A stretch of 64,000 nucleotides of DNA from Aliishimia sp963678085 (GTDB lineage Bacteria > Pseudomonadota > Alphaproteobacteria > Rhodobacterales > Rhodobacteraceae): assembly GCA_963678085.1 (NCBI GenBank), contig OY782680.1, forward strand, positions 124,001 through 188,000, in the 5' to 3' direction. The notes beneath the pieces were generated by a model that was given only the letters and a program-made list of their open reading frames with translations, was not told where the DNA came from and did no database searches. A program made the position numbers and the translations under genes. How positions within the stretch are numbered: position 1 is the stretch's first letter; each line of letters begins with the position of its first letter. Of the stretch, positions 8,023 through 15,885 are shown in pieces.

Positions 8023-8409
8023 TTAGCCCATGGCAATCACTTCGATTTCCACGAGCCAAGAGGGGTCAAGTGTCGTCACGACGATGGCCGTTGTGGGGAT
8101 AGCCCGGCCATTTAGCGCCTTTTCGCGCGCCGCTTGGTTTTTCGGGGCGAATTCTGGGCGGGTCAGATAGCTGGTCACGCGAACAATATTCAAAACACTC
8201 ATATCAGCCGCGGCCAAAATACGCCTGATATTGTTCCAAATGAGCTCAAGCTGAGCCTCCAAGCCCCCTGGCGCTGTGCCATCTTCTGCCAGGCCCATCG
8301 TTCCGCTGACAAAAAGTTGCTTTGCGGCGTTGCTCACCTCGATTGCATGAATGTAGTCGGGCGTGGCTGGGTAGATGCCTGTGCTCGGGTTGATTTCTCT
8401 GGCTTTCAT
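8023..8409 (-). CDS. RidA family enamine/imine deaminase
   Basis: RidA (YjgF/YER057c) proteins hydrolyse reactive 2-aminoacrylate and other enamine/imine intermediates released by PLP enzymes, so protecting the cell. The 128-residue protein has the family segments QLFVSGTMGLAEDG, VRVTSYL and the C-terminal VEIEVIAMG. The start is set at 8409, preceded by AGGA at good spacing; an in-frame ATG at 8427 adds six residues without a better ribosome binding site. The catalytic Arg seen in true RidA is not clearly placed here, so it may belong to another Rid subgroup. A divergent Lrp/AsnC gene follows. Confidence 0.85.
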   Translation of the reverse strand: MKAREINPSTGIYPATPDYIHAIEVSNAAKQLFVSGTMGLAEDGTAPGGLEAQLELIWNNIRRILAAADMSVLNIVRVTSYLTRPEFAPKNQAAREKALNGRAIPTTAIVVTTLDPSWLVEIEVIAMG

Positions 8410-8476
8410 CTGAATATCCTTTCGCATAATGTGATTTTGCCGAAAAAATTACATGTGAAAAGGGCAGAACACCGCA

Positions 8477-9004
8477 ATGTATAAAGAAACAGAAGATGTT
8501 CAGCGAACTACCCCAAAGCCGCGCCCACTAGATGCGTTTGACCGAAAGATATTAGCTGTTCTCACAGATAACGGCCGCGCAACCTATGGCGAGATCGGCG
8601 CGCTGGTCGGCTTATCTGCCCCAGCGGTGCATGAACGCGTGAAGCGATTGCGCAAAGGCGCGATAAAGGGGTTTGGCGCGCAGCTTGATGGGCCGTCCTG
8701 CGGAAAGGACTTTCTTGCCTTTGTGCATGTTGACGCTGACGGCTGGGGGAAAAGCGAGCGCATGCTAAAACTGCGCGCTTTTCCTGAGGTGGAAGAGATG
8801 CACTCGGTAGCTGGGGACACCTGTGTCATCATGAAGGTGCGCACAGAAAATGCCCGCGCGTTAGAAGAATTCCTAGCCCAGCTCTATGTTTTGCCAGGGA
8901 TGAAGGGAACAAAAAGCTATGTTGTTCTCTCCACCTATCTTGAGCGCGGCGTTCAGGCCGATGTCACGACACACTGGCCCGATGTTCCCCTGCCACCGCG
9001 TTAG
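8477..9004 (+). CDS. Lrp/AsnC family transcriptional regulator next to ridA
   Basis: The 175-residue protein has the family layout: a helix-turn-helix at about residues 20-75 (YGEIGALVGLSAPAVHERVK) followed by a RAM-type effector domain (about 85-160). It has slightly longer tails than the neighbour at 7450 and is not a close copy. It is transcribed away from the RidA-family gene, with 67 bases between the two starts. That layout points to control of ridA and possibly itself. The ligand cannot be told from sequence. Confidence 0.9.
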   Translation: MYKETEDVQRTTPKPRPLDAFDRKILAVLTDNGRATYGEIGALVGLSAPAVHERVKRLRKGAIKGFGAQLDGPSCGKDFLAFVHVDADGWGKSERMLKLRAFPEVEEMHSVAGDTCVIMKVRTENARALEEFLAQLYVLPGMKGTKSYVVLSTYLERGVQADVTTHWPDVPLPPR

Positions 9005-9197
9005 GCCTGTGTGATGTTTACCACAGTATGAGGCAGCCGGTTGATGCCTGCCGCCCAAAAATGTTATCCATAGGTTCTGATCTCAACCCCAAGCCCCATG
9101 GCAGACCGATGTAATCCTTGCGCACACCCTTTTTGATAAACCCTGACCCAAGGCGGGCCGGGTGTTTTGTTGTGAGCAAGGATATCGTGAGACAGTT

Positions 9198-10010
9198 ATG
9201 AAAATCTTGAAATACCCGCGCACGCGGCATGTTGAGGGTTCGCGCCTTCAGCTGGGCGATAAGGCGGATGATAAACCGATCAAAGAGCTTTCGGGCGCGC
9301 ATTTGATCATTGAAGAAAAGCTTGATGGGGCGAATGCGGCGCTGTCTTTTGATGCTGGGGGTGGCCTGCTGCTGCAAAGCCGGGGGCATTATCTCACCGG
9401 GGGCGGGCGCGAGCGGCATTTTGCACTGCTCAAAACCTGGGCGGCAGCACATGCGCATGTGTTTTGGCCGGTGCTTGGGCATCGCTATGTCATGTATGGC
9501 GAGTGGATGTATGCCAAGCACACGGTGTTTTATGACCACCTGCCCCATTACTTTATGGAGTTTGACGTGCTTGACCGGGAAAGCGCGCATTTCCTCAGCA
9601 CAGATGCCCGGCGCGATTTGCTAACCGGGTTGCCGATTATGCCGGTGCCGGTCGTGCATTGCGGCGCCGTGAGCTCGGTGGATCAATTGAACCAGCTGGT
9701 GCGGCCTTCCCTGTATAAATCCCCCAATTGGCGCGATGCCTTGCAGCAAGCGGCGCAGAGCTCGGGAAGCCGGGCAGAGATGGTGGAACAGCAGACCGAA
9801 GATAGCGACCTGGCCGAGGGGCTCTATCTAAAGCATGAGGATGCGGGCCATGTGCGTGATCGGTTCAAATTCGTGCGCGCCGATTTTCTGCAAGCCATCA
9901 CGGCAGGGGATGGGCATTGGCATGATCGCCCGATCCTGCCCAATGAGCTGGCCGCAGGGGTCGATATATTCGCGCCTGTTTTGGGGATTAAGGGGGCTTA
10001 TGATGCGTAA
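9198..10010 (+). CDS. ATP-dependent RNA ligase (Rnl2-like)
   Basis: The 270-residue protein belongs to the covalent nucleotidyltransferase superfamily and should seal 5'-phosphate to 3'-hydroxyl ends with ATP. Motif I is EEKLDGAN, with Lys41 the predicted adenylated lysine. An Arg in QSRGHY (residue 62) fits motif Ia, YGEWMY (100-105) motif III, EGLYLKHE (207-214) motif IV, and RFKFVR (222-227) motif V. The KxxGAN form resembles T4 Rnl2 more than DNA ligases, and no OB-fold is evident. The start at 9198 is chosen because the motif-bearing fold begins there. It overlaps the next gene, an HD-Pnk protein, by eight bases. Specificity for RNA over DNA is inferred. Confidence 0.85.
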   Translation: MKILKYPRTRHVEGSRLQLGDKADDKPIKELSGAHLIIEEKLDGANAALSFDAGGGLLLQSRGHYLTGGGRERHFALLKTWAAAHAHVFWPVLGHRYVMYGEWMYAKHTVFYDHLPHYFMEFDVLDRESAHFLSTDARRDLLTGLPIMPVPVVHCGAVSSVDQLNQLVRPSLYKSPNWRDALQQAAQSSGSRAEMVEQQTEDSDLAEGLYLKHEDAGHVRDRFKFVRADFLQAITAGDGHWHDRPILPNELAAGVDIFAPVLGIKGAYDA

Positions 10011-11142
10011 AGCCTCCCTGACACATGAAAACTTGATTGCGCTGGTTCCGCGCGGCCCGGCCTTTCACATTGATTGGCAGGCGATCTGGGGTCTCTGGCC
10101 TCAGCTTGCGCGATTGGACATATGCCCGCAAGACCCCGTTCACCATGGGGAGGGCGATGTAGGCACCCATACAAGGATGGTCGTCGCGGCCCTGGTGAAT
10201 GATCCTGACTGGCGCGCATTGCCGCCGGATGATCGGGGCACGCTGTTCTGGGCCGCGGTGCTGCATGATATCGGCAAACCCGCTGTCACCCGGCACGAAC
10301 CCGATGGCCGCATCACCTCGCGCGGGCATTCTCGCGTTGGGGCCGCTATCGCGCGCAAACTGCTGTGGCAGGCTGGCGCACCCTTTGCTTGGCGCGAGGC
10401 GCTTTGCGGGATCATCGCCCAGCACCAGCTCCCATTTTGGCTGATTGAACGCGAGGGTCCAGAGCGCTTGGCGATTGAAACCTCTTGGCGCTGCCGCCCC
10501 GATCTGCTGTGTCTACATGCGCGCGCCGACGCTGAGGGACGTATTTGCCAAGATAAGCAGTCGGTGCTCGACAATGTGGAGCTCGCCAAGCTGACCTTTG
10601 ACGAGGCTGGATGCCTGCACGCGCCCTTCGCCTTTGCCAATGATGAAAGCCGCGTCAGCTATTTTGAACGCGAGGATCGTGATCCCCATTACAGCGCGCA
10701 TGAGGATTTCAGATGCACAGTCACCGTGATGGCAGGCTTGCCAGGGGCGGGCAAAGATCGCTGGATTTCGATCAATCGCCCAGAGCTGCCCGTCGTAAGC
10801 CTTGATCGGATTCGCGCCGAGCTCGGTGTTTCCGCCACGCAAAACCAAGGCCACATCATTCAGGGCGCCCAAGAAAAAGCGCGCCAGAACCTACGCGCCC
10901 GGCAGGATTTTCTGTGGAACGCAACCAATGTGACGCGCCAAACACGGGCAAAGGTGCTCCGGTTGCTGCGCGATTATGGCGCACGCATCGAGATCGTCTA
11001 TATTGAAGTCAGCCCCGACCAAGTTCACCGCCAAAACCGCAGCAGGCCAGATATGGTGCCGGGTGCAGTTATTGATCACCTATCGGCCAAGCTGGAGCCA
11101 CCCCAAGAATGGGAGGCGCATCAGGTGACATATGTGACATAA
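10003..11142 (+). CDS. HD-Pnk: HD-domain phosphoesterase fused to polynucleotide 5'-kinase
   Basis: The 379-residue protein has two parts. An N-terminal HD hydrolase domain (about 1-220) shows TH at 55-56, the HD pair in LHDIGKP (88-89), His109 and His141. A C-terminal P-loop kinase domain (about 235-379) has GLPGAGKD (245-252), the DR of SLDRIRAEL and the lid-like WNATNVTRQTR. This matches the HD-Pnk family described from Runella slithyformis, which removes 2',3'-cyclic or 3' phosphates and phosphorylates 5'-OH ends. The P-loop has Asp where Ser/Thr is usual. The start at 10003 has AGGGGG six bases upstream; an ATG at 10000 is possible. It is coupled to the ligase, so end healing and sealing are encoded together. 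Confidence 0.85.
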   Translation: MRKASLTHENLIALVPRGPAFHIDWQAIWGLWPQLARLDICPQDPVHHGEGDVGTHTRMVVAALVNDPDWRALPPDDRGTLFWAAVLHDIGKPAVTRHEPDGRITSRGHSRVGAAIARKLLWQAGAPFAWREALCGIIAQHQLPFWLIEREGPERLAIETSWRCRPDLLCLHARADAEGRICQDKQSVLDNVELAKLTFDEAGCLHAPFAFANDESRVSYFEREDRDPHYSAHEDFRCTVTVMAGLPGAGKDRWISINRPELPVVSLDRIRAELGVSATQNQGHIIQGAQEKARQNLRARQDFLWNATNVTRQTRAKVLRLLRDYGARIEIVYIEVSPDQVHRQNRSRPDMVPGAVIDHLSAKLEPPQEWEAHQVTYVT

Positions 11143-11172
11143 AAACAAACCCCCGTGCAAATGCGCGGGGGT
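11141..11172 (-). terminator. Rho-independent terminator of rpsU
   Basis: On the minus strand a GC-rich stem (ACCCCCG at 11166-11172, CGGGGGT at 11149-11155) is followed by TTTGTTTTT. It lies 30 bases after the rpsU stop. Read on the plus strand it directly follows the HD-Pnk stop and could also slow that transcript, although the T-run is on the other side. Confidence 0.8.
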
Positions 11173-11202
11173 CGTTAAAGCATTCAGCTGCAAGAGCAAA
11201 TC

Positions 11203-11409
11203 TTACATCATACCTTCGCGTTGGGCTTTTTTGCGCGCCAATTTACGGGCACGGCGGATCGCTTCGGCTTTTTCGCGCGCTTTTTTCTCGGACGGCTTCT
11301 CGAAATGTTGCTTGAGCTTCATCTCACGAAAAACGCCTTCACGCTGCAGCTTTTTCTTCAGGGCACGGAGCGCCTGATCGACATTATTGTCGCGAACACT
11401 AACCTGCAT
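11203..11409 (-). CDS. rpsU: 30S ribosomal protein S21
   Basis: The 68-residue, highly basic protein begins MQVSVRDNNVDQALRALKKK and continues with QREGVFREMKLKQHFEKPSE, both diagnostic of bacterial S21. S21 binds the small subunit near the anti-Shine-Dalgarno region and helps initiation. The gene stands alone with its own terminator. The ribosome binding site (AGGTGGT) can pair with ACCAC next to the start codon to form a five-base stem (11410-11414 with 11419-11423). Confidence 0.97.
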   Translation of the reverse strand: MQVSVRDNNVDQALRALKKKLQREGVFREMKLKQHFEKPSEKKAREKAEAIRRARKLARKKAQREGMM

Positions 11410-11523
11410 GTGGTTGTCACCACCTTTCTAAGTTTGAGTTGCAAGGATTGCAGGAACTGGCCCTATAGCAAGGCTCTGCTATATTGTCTAGAGATTGTGC
11501 AAATTTGAATGAAAGAGGGCCCC

Positions 11524-12225
11524 ATGACCGAGATATATGACAGCGTAAAAGAGCAGCTTTTGGATGCGGCCTTGATGCATGTGGCCTTTGATGGCTGGTC
11601 GGAGGTGACATTTAAGGCAGCGCTGGAAGATACCGGGGTAGATGTCGCGCTGGCGCGAAATACCTGCCCGCGCGGTGCGGTGGATCTTGCGCTCGCTTAT
11701 CATCAGCGCGGTGATTCGATCATGCTTGAGCGCCTAAAGCGCGAGGATCTCAGCGCCTTGCGGTTTCGCGACAAGATCGCGCAGATGGTGCGGTTTCGCC
11801 TTGAGGCGGTTGATGACAAAGAGGCGGTGCGGCGGGGAACAACGCTTTTCGCACTGCCGCATCTTGCCGCAGATGGGGCCAAAGCGATTTGGGGCACAGC
11901 CGATGCAATCTGGACCGCGCTTGGCGATAGCTCGCAGGATGTGAATTGGTACACAAAACGCGCCACGCTCAGCGGTGTTTATGGCTCCACCGTGCTGTTT
12001 TGGCTTGGTGATGACAGCGAAGGGCACGTTGCAACTTGGGAATTTCTCGACAGGCGTATCGACAACGTGATGCAGATCGAAAAGATGAAGGCTTCGGTGC
12101 GCAAAAACCCTGTTCTCAGCCGCATGATGACCGGGCCAAACTGGTTGCTGGGCCAGATCAAAGCGCCGCAAAAGGGGGCTGAGACGGCGATGCCGGGCCA
12201 CTGGGATGCGCCCAGCCGGTCTTAA
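11524..12225 (+). CDS. COQ9 family ubiquinone biosynthesis protein
   Basis: COQ9 proteins bind lipids and assist hydroxylation in ubiquinone synthesis; in bacteria they are largely alphaproteobacterial. The 233-residue protein has a TetR-like N-terminal helical region (SVKEQLLDAALMHVAFDGWS) and the COQ9 C-terminal domain (about 100-200), with WYTKRATLSGVYGSTVLFWL and the helix LDRRIDNVMQIEK. The start at 11524 follows GAGGG at good distance; an upstream in-frame ATG at 11509 is less likely. The next gene, a quinone oxidoreductase, follows 63 bases later on the same strand. Confidence 0.9.
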   Translation: MTEIYDSVKEQLLDAALMHVAFDGWSEVTFKAALEDTGVDVALARNTCPRGAVDLALAYHQRGDSIMLERLKREDLSALRFRDKIAQMVRFRLEAVDDKEAVRRGTTLFALPHLAADGAKAIWGTADAIWTALGDSSQDVNWYTKRATLSGVYGSTVLFWLGDDSEGHVATWEFLDRRIDNVMQIEKMKASVRKNPVLSRMMTGPNWLLGQIKAPQKGAETAMPGHWDAPSRS

Positions 12226-12288
12226 AGGCTTGCACCTAGTGCCCCAGCGCGGCATCACAGGGGGAACGTCAGGCGGAGGAGAGCGGAT

Positions 12289-13275
12289 ATGGCCGAGCAG
12301 ATGCGCGTTGTTGAGATTTCAAAGCCAGGAGGGCCAGAGGTTCTGGTTCCCGGCGCTCGGGCCATCCCTGAGCCCGGCCATGGTGAGGTGCTGATCAAAG
12401 TGGCCTATGCCGGGGTGAATCGCCCCGATGCGCTGCAACGCGCAGGTCTTTATAACCCGCCCAAAGGGGCAAGCGATTTGCCCGGACTGGAGGCCTCTGG
12501 CGAGATCGCCGCGATTGGGGCGGGTGTTGAGGGGCTGACGCTTGGCGATCAGGTCTGCGCGCTTTTGCCCGGCGGCGGCTATGCTCAATATGTGACCACC
12601 CCCGCGGCCCATTGCCTGCCGATCCCAACTGGGATGGGGCTCAAAGAAGCCGCCTGCCTGCCCGAAACCTTTTTCACCGTGTGGTCCAATGTCTTCACCC
12701 GTGCGGGCCTACAAGCAGGCGAGCGGTTTTTGGTGCATGGGGGCTCTTCGGGCATTGGCACAACAGCGATCCAACTTGCCAATGCGTTTGGCGCGCGGGT
12801 CTTTGCCACGGCGGGCTCAGATGAGAAATGCCAAGCCTGCGTGGATCTGGGCGCAGAGGCTGCCTGGAACTATAAAGAGGCAGATTTTGTGCAAGAAATG
12901 CGCGCCCAAGGTGGGGCCGATGTGATCCTCTGTATGGTGGGCGGACCTTATATTCAGCGCAATCTCAAAGCCTTAGCCGATGATGGGCGGCTGGTTCAGA
13001 TCGCGTTTTTACAAGGGCCCAAGGCTGAGGTGAATTTTGTGCACTTAATGGCGCGCCGCCTCACCATGACCGGCTCCACCCTGCGCCCGCAAAGCGATTT
13101 GGCCAAGGCCCGCATCGCTCAAGAGCTGCGCAAAGAGGTCTGGCCGCTGCTTTCAGCAGGACGCGTTGCACCGGTGATGGATCAAGAATTTCCCCTAGAA
13201 GATGCCGCCGCCGCCCACGCGCGCATGGAAAGCAGCGCCCATGTGGGCAAGATCGTGCTAAGCGTGGCGGGTTAA
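12289..13275 (+). CDS. NAD(P)H-quinone oxidoreductase, zinc-free MDR family
   Basis: A 328-residue medium-chain dehydrogenase/reductase of the quinone oxidoreductase (QOR/TP53I3-like) type. It has the GroES-like N-terminal domain (YAGVNRPDALQRAG, typical of QOR), the nucleotide-binding loop VHGGSSGIGTTAIQLA near residue 150, and no zinc-binding cysteines. It should reduce quinones with NADPH by one- or two-electron transfer. The start has GGAGGAGAG upstream. A palindromic repeat begins at the base right after its stop codon (13276). Confidence 0.9.
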   Translation: MAEQMRVVEISKPGGPEVLVPGARAIPEPGHGEVLIKVAYAGVNRPDALQRAGLYNPPKGASDLPGLEASGEIAAIGAGVEGLTLGDQVCALLPGGGYAQYVTTPAAHCLPIPTGMGLKEAACLPETFFTVWSNVFTRAGLQAGERFLVHGGSSGIGTTAIQLANAFGARVFATAGSDEKCQACVDLGAEAAWNYKEADFVQEMRAQGGADVILCMVGGPYIQRNLKALADDGRLVQIAFLQGPKAEVNFVHLMARRLTMTGSTLRPQSDLAKARIAQELRKEVWPLLSAGRVAPVMDQEFPLEDAAAAHARMESSAHVGKIVLSVAG

Positions 13276-13333
13276 GTAGGATTTCCCAAAAGCGGATATC
13301 GGTTTTGGGAGAAAACCCTGCAAAATCAAAGGA
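13276..13333 (+). repeat. Palindromic repeat, copy 2, directly after the quinone oxidoreductase stop codon
   Basis: The stem CCCAAAA/TTTTGGG (13285-13291 and 13303-13309) sits inside a less perfect outer stem. Aligned by eye with the reverse strand of 7963-8022, most positions agree, including the tail CTGCAAAATCAAAG. As in copy 1, the element starts immediately after TAA in the direction of the gene. Confidence 0.75.
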
Positions 13334-13419
13334 TACAGCGCATCTACCTGCACAAAAGCGCCCGCGCGAGGCTCAACCGACAACCCCTTAACATCCGATG
13401 TCTCAACCACGCCCCCCTT

Positions 13420-13470
13420 CATTTGGCCAGTAAATACCTTGCGGGGGTGTGGGGGTGCAAAACCCCCACC
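13420..13470 (+). repeat. Second repeat family, copy 1 (GGGGGTGCAAAACCCCC hairpin)
   Basis: A conserved head CATTTGGC, then AAATACCTTGCGGG, leads into a hairpin GTGGGGGTGCAAAACCCCCAC. The same head and hairpin occur in reverse at 63405-63453. The unit lies between two plus-strand genes and has no T-run, so a terminator role is not clear. Confidence 0.7.
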
Positions 13471-13533
13471 TCCGACACATCCATCTTGCGCGGACCTCTG
13501 GATTTCGGGGCCACGTCACCCTAAATCTTAGAA

Positions 13534-14364
13534 ATGCAGAGAATTTTACTGACAATCTTCCTATGTCTTTGGACCAGCGCAACGCTTGCACAGACATATC
13601 CAAGCTACACGAGCACTAAGGTAAACGACTTTGCGGAACTCTTGAGCCCTGAAATAGAGGCGGCTCTGTCACAGGAACTTGCCACGCTTCGCCGTGACAC
13701 AGGGGTGGAAATGACCGTGGTGACACTGCGCTCTCAGGCGGAATATGCCCCCGATGAGACGCTGGAGCGCTTTGCAACCGGGCTGTTCAACCATTGGGGC
13801 ATTGGGAATAAACAGCGCAATGACGGCGTTCTAGTGCTAGTTATCCACGAAGATCGGGCCATGCGCATCGAGCTGGGCGCGGGATATGGGCGTGATTGGG
13901 ATCGCTTTGCACAGCGCATTGTTGATCAACATTTTCTGCCGAACTTTCGAGAAGAAAAATATGAAAGAGGGATAACCCACGGGACCGTGGCCATTATCCG
14001 CGACATCATCAATCCGTTTCTGGGCGGCAGCGAGGCGCCGAAAACCTCAGACAGCGACTCTTTGCCAGTTGGCATGGTTGTCCTCATAGTTGCGGTTGTT
14101 GGGGTCGGGAAGTTTATCAGCCATATGCTCATTCGGCTCAAGAAATGCCCCAACTGTGGGAACCGAGCGCTTAGACGCAGTCGGAGAACCATCACACGTC
14201 CCACCAGAACAAGCAGTGGCACTGGCGAAAAGCGCATCTATTGCACGAATTGTGACTATTCCGAAGAAACCACATACACGATTTCCCGCAAGTCCCGCAG
14301 ATCGTCAAGCGGAGGGTTTGGCGGCGGCTCCTCTGGTGGTGGGGGCGCATCCGGGCGCTGGTGA
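13534..14364 (+). CDS. TPM domain membrane protein with C-terminal zinc ribbon
   Basis: The 276-residue protein has a signal peptide (to about LAQ, residue 20) and a TPM (YgcG/TPM_phosphatase) domain at about 25-165, with VNDFAELLSPEIEAALSQEL and GIGNKQRNDGVLVLVI. One membrane helix follows (about 178-195: VGMVVLIVAVVGVGKF). A four-cysteine zinc ribbon (CPNCGN and CTNC) is next, and then a Gly/Ser-rich tail. TPM proteins are exported domains tied to membrane protein quality control or photosystem repair in plants; the bacterial role is unclear. The C-terminal ribbon would be cytoplasmic. Confidence 0.85.
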   Translation: MQRILLTIFLCLWTSATLAQTYPSYTSTKVNDFAELLSPEIEAALSQELATLRRDTGVEMTVVTLRSQAEYAPDETLERFATGLFNHWGIGNKQRNDGVLVLVIHEDRAMRIELGAGYGRDWDRFAQRIVDQHFLPNFREEKYERGITHGTVAIIRDIINPFLGGSEAPKTSDSDSLPVGMVVLIVAVVGVGKFISHMLIRLKKCPNCGNRALRRSRRTITRPTRTSSGTGEKRIYCTNCDYSEETTYTISRKSRRSSSGGFGGGSSGGGGASGRW

Positions 14365-14378
14365 TCCCTAGACGGGCC

Positions 14379-15008
14379 CTATCTCATCGGGGTGAAAATT
14401 GCGTCTTTCAGGGCGCAATCACGCAGCACATCACGCCCGCAAGGCACGGGCTTTAGGGATTTGGACAGGCAGATGCGGGCCTCGCTGATATAGCCATCCC
14501 GGCAGGTGATGGTCAGGCCATCGGGTTCAATCTCTTGGTTTTCCTTCAAAAAGGCCTCTTCGATCACGGCGGCGGGCAGTTTCACCTCTTTCTCCAAGCG
14601 GCGGAAAATCGCAGGGCGGGTGATCTGGTTATAGGCCTTGCGCGAGAGCTCGAAATAGGCGCGCGCGCTGAGCCCTGAGCAGGTGCCGTGTTTTTTCCAT
14701 TGATGCCAGGCCAGCCCCGAAGTGCCCATGATATCCACCATATCAGCGGTCATTTTGCGCGAAGGTGGGCGCTCAGCGGTATGGCAATATTTTGGCCAGC
14801 CCCGGTGATATTGTGGCCAAAGCCCATGCAGCACCCAGCCATAGCTATTGCGCGCCGCGCATTGCTCGGATCCTTTGGCATCGCCCTCAATGGCGCACCA
14901 ATTGGCCGACCAGCTCAGCGCCAGCACATAATAGTCAAATTCACCAGAACGGTCCTGCCCCGCCAGCGCCGCCACCCCAGAAAGAAGCCAAATCAACAAG
15001 ATGCGCAT
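14379..15008 (-). CDS. Ribonuclease T2 family protein, exported
   Basis: RNase T2 enzymes are secreted or periplasmic endoribonucleases that leave 3'-phosphates through 2',3'-cyclic intermediates. The 209-residue product has a signal peptide (MRILLIWLLSGVAALAGQ). The two active-site motifs are VLHGLWPQY (His61) and HQWKKHGTC (His102, Lys106, His107). Cysteine spacing fits the family disulfides. Gln103 occupies the place of the usual catalytic Glu of the second motif (HEW in RNase Rh). The start at 15008 places the signal peptide at the N-terminus and follows AGAGG; a TTG at 15029 is rejected. It converges on the TPM gene with 14 bases between. Confidence 0.9.
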   Translation of the reverse strand: MRILLIWLLSGVAALAGQDRSGEFDYYVLALSWSANWCAIEGDAKGSEQCAARNSYGWVLHGLWPQYHRGWPKYCHTAERPPSRKMTADMVDIMGTSGLAWHQWKKHGTCSGLSARAYFELSRKAYNQITRPAIFRRLEKEVKLPAAVIEEAFLKENQEIEPDGLTITCRDGYISEARICLSKSLKPVPCGRDVLRDCALKDAIFTPMR

Positions 15009-15141
15009 GAAGCCTCTTCCCTTTTTCAACTCCTGCGCCTATATGTAACAGACGTTCCCCGACATTGGAAACGCGTTCCGCTCAAACCCGGGACAGCCAG
15101 CTTCTGGCGTCGGGAGAGGCTTGCCAAGAGGAGACGGGCAG

Positions 15142-15885
15142 ATGGCAAAACCATTAATGGCAAAAGCAACCGCCGTTTGGCTGGTGGATAACACGACAAT
15201 TACCTTTAAGCAGATCGCTGATTTTGTGGGGCTGCATGAGCTAGAAGTGCAGGGCATCGCCGATGGGGATGTGGCTGTGGGGGTCAAGGGATTTGATCCG
15301 ATTGCGAATAATCAGCTTACCCAGGACGAGATTGACAGGGCCGAAGCGAGCCCGTTGCATAAGCTCAAGCTGAAATTTAATGCTGCTGCGGTGGGCGAGG
15401 AAAAACGGCGCGGGCCGCGCTATACGCCGTTGTCCAAGCGCCAAGACCGCCCGGCGGCGATCCTGTGGTTAGTGAAATTCCATCCCGAGCTGGCCGATGC
15501 GCAGATTGCCAAACTGATCGGCACCACCAAGCCAACGATCCAAGCCATTCGCGAGCGCACCCATTGGAATATCTCCAATATTCAGCCGGTGGACCCGGTG
15601 GCTTTGGGTCTGACCAAACAGAGCGAGCTGGATCTGGCCGTGCAAAAAGCTGCCGAAAAACGGGCTGCCGAGGGCGATGTGATGAGCGATGATGAGCGCC
15701 GCAAATTGGTGAGCACCGAGCAAAGTCTTGGAATGGAACCTGAACCCAAGATCCCAACGGCGATTGAGGGGCTTGAGACATTCTCGCTGTCTGACGGTGA
15801 CGATGACACCAACGAGGGCGGTGATATTCTGGACGCCGATAGCTTCTTTAACTTGCCAGGCGACTTGGACGAACCGCAACCCTAA
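15142..15885 (+). CDS. trcR: Cell cycle transcriptional regulator TrcR (DUF1013)
   Basis: This 247-residue protein belongs to the DUF1013 family, which is confined mainly to alphaproteobacteria and is named TrcR in databases. It shows two helix-turn-helix-like regions, TTITFKQIADFVGLHELEVQ (about 16-35) and a second at about 115-140 (DAQIAKLIGTTKPTIQAIRE). The tail is acidic. It presumably binds DNA in a conserved, probably essential programme. The start at 15142 follows AGGAGA. Its stop overlaps that of the convergent gamma-glutamylcyclotransferase-like gene by four bases. Confidence 0.85.
   Translation: MAKPLMAKATAVWLVDNTTITFKQIADFVGLHELEVQGIADGDVAVGVKGFDPIANNQLTQDEIDRAEASPLHKLKLKFNAAAVGEEKRRGPRYTPLSKRQDRPAAILWLVKFHPELADAQIAKLIGTTKPTIQAIRERTHWNISNIQPVDPVALGLTKQSELDLAVQKAAEKRAAEGDVMSDDERRKLVSTEQSLGMEPEPKIPTAIEGLETFSLSDGDDDTNEGGDILDADSFFNLPGDLDEPQP

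Noticed and set aside
9018..9590. A long minus-strand frame opposite the RNA ligase
   Set aside because: The plus-strand frame contains all ligase motifs; the opposite frame is a shadow.
9835..10002. Upstream in-frame extension of the HD-Pnk protein
   Set aside because: It lies inside the ligase gene in another frame and lacks a ribosome binding site; the start near 10003 has a good one.
14379..15008. RNase T2 as a partner of the RNA repair operon
   Set aside because: It makes cyclic-phosphate ends but is exported, is 3 kb away and is in another transcript.
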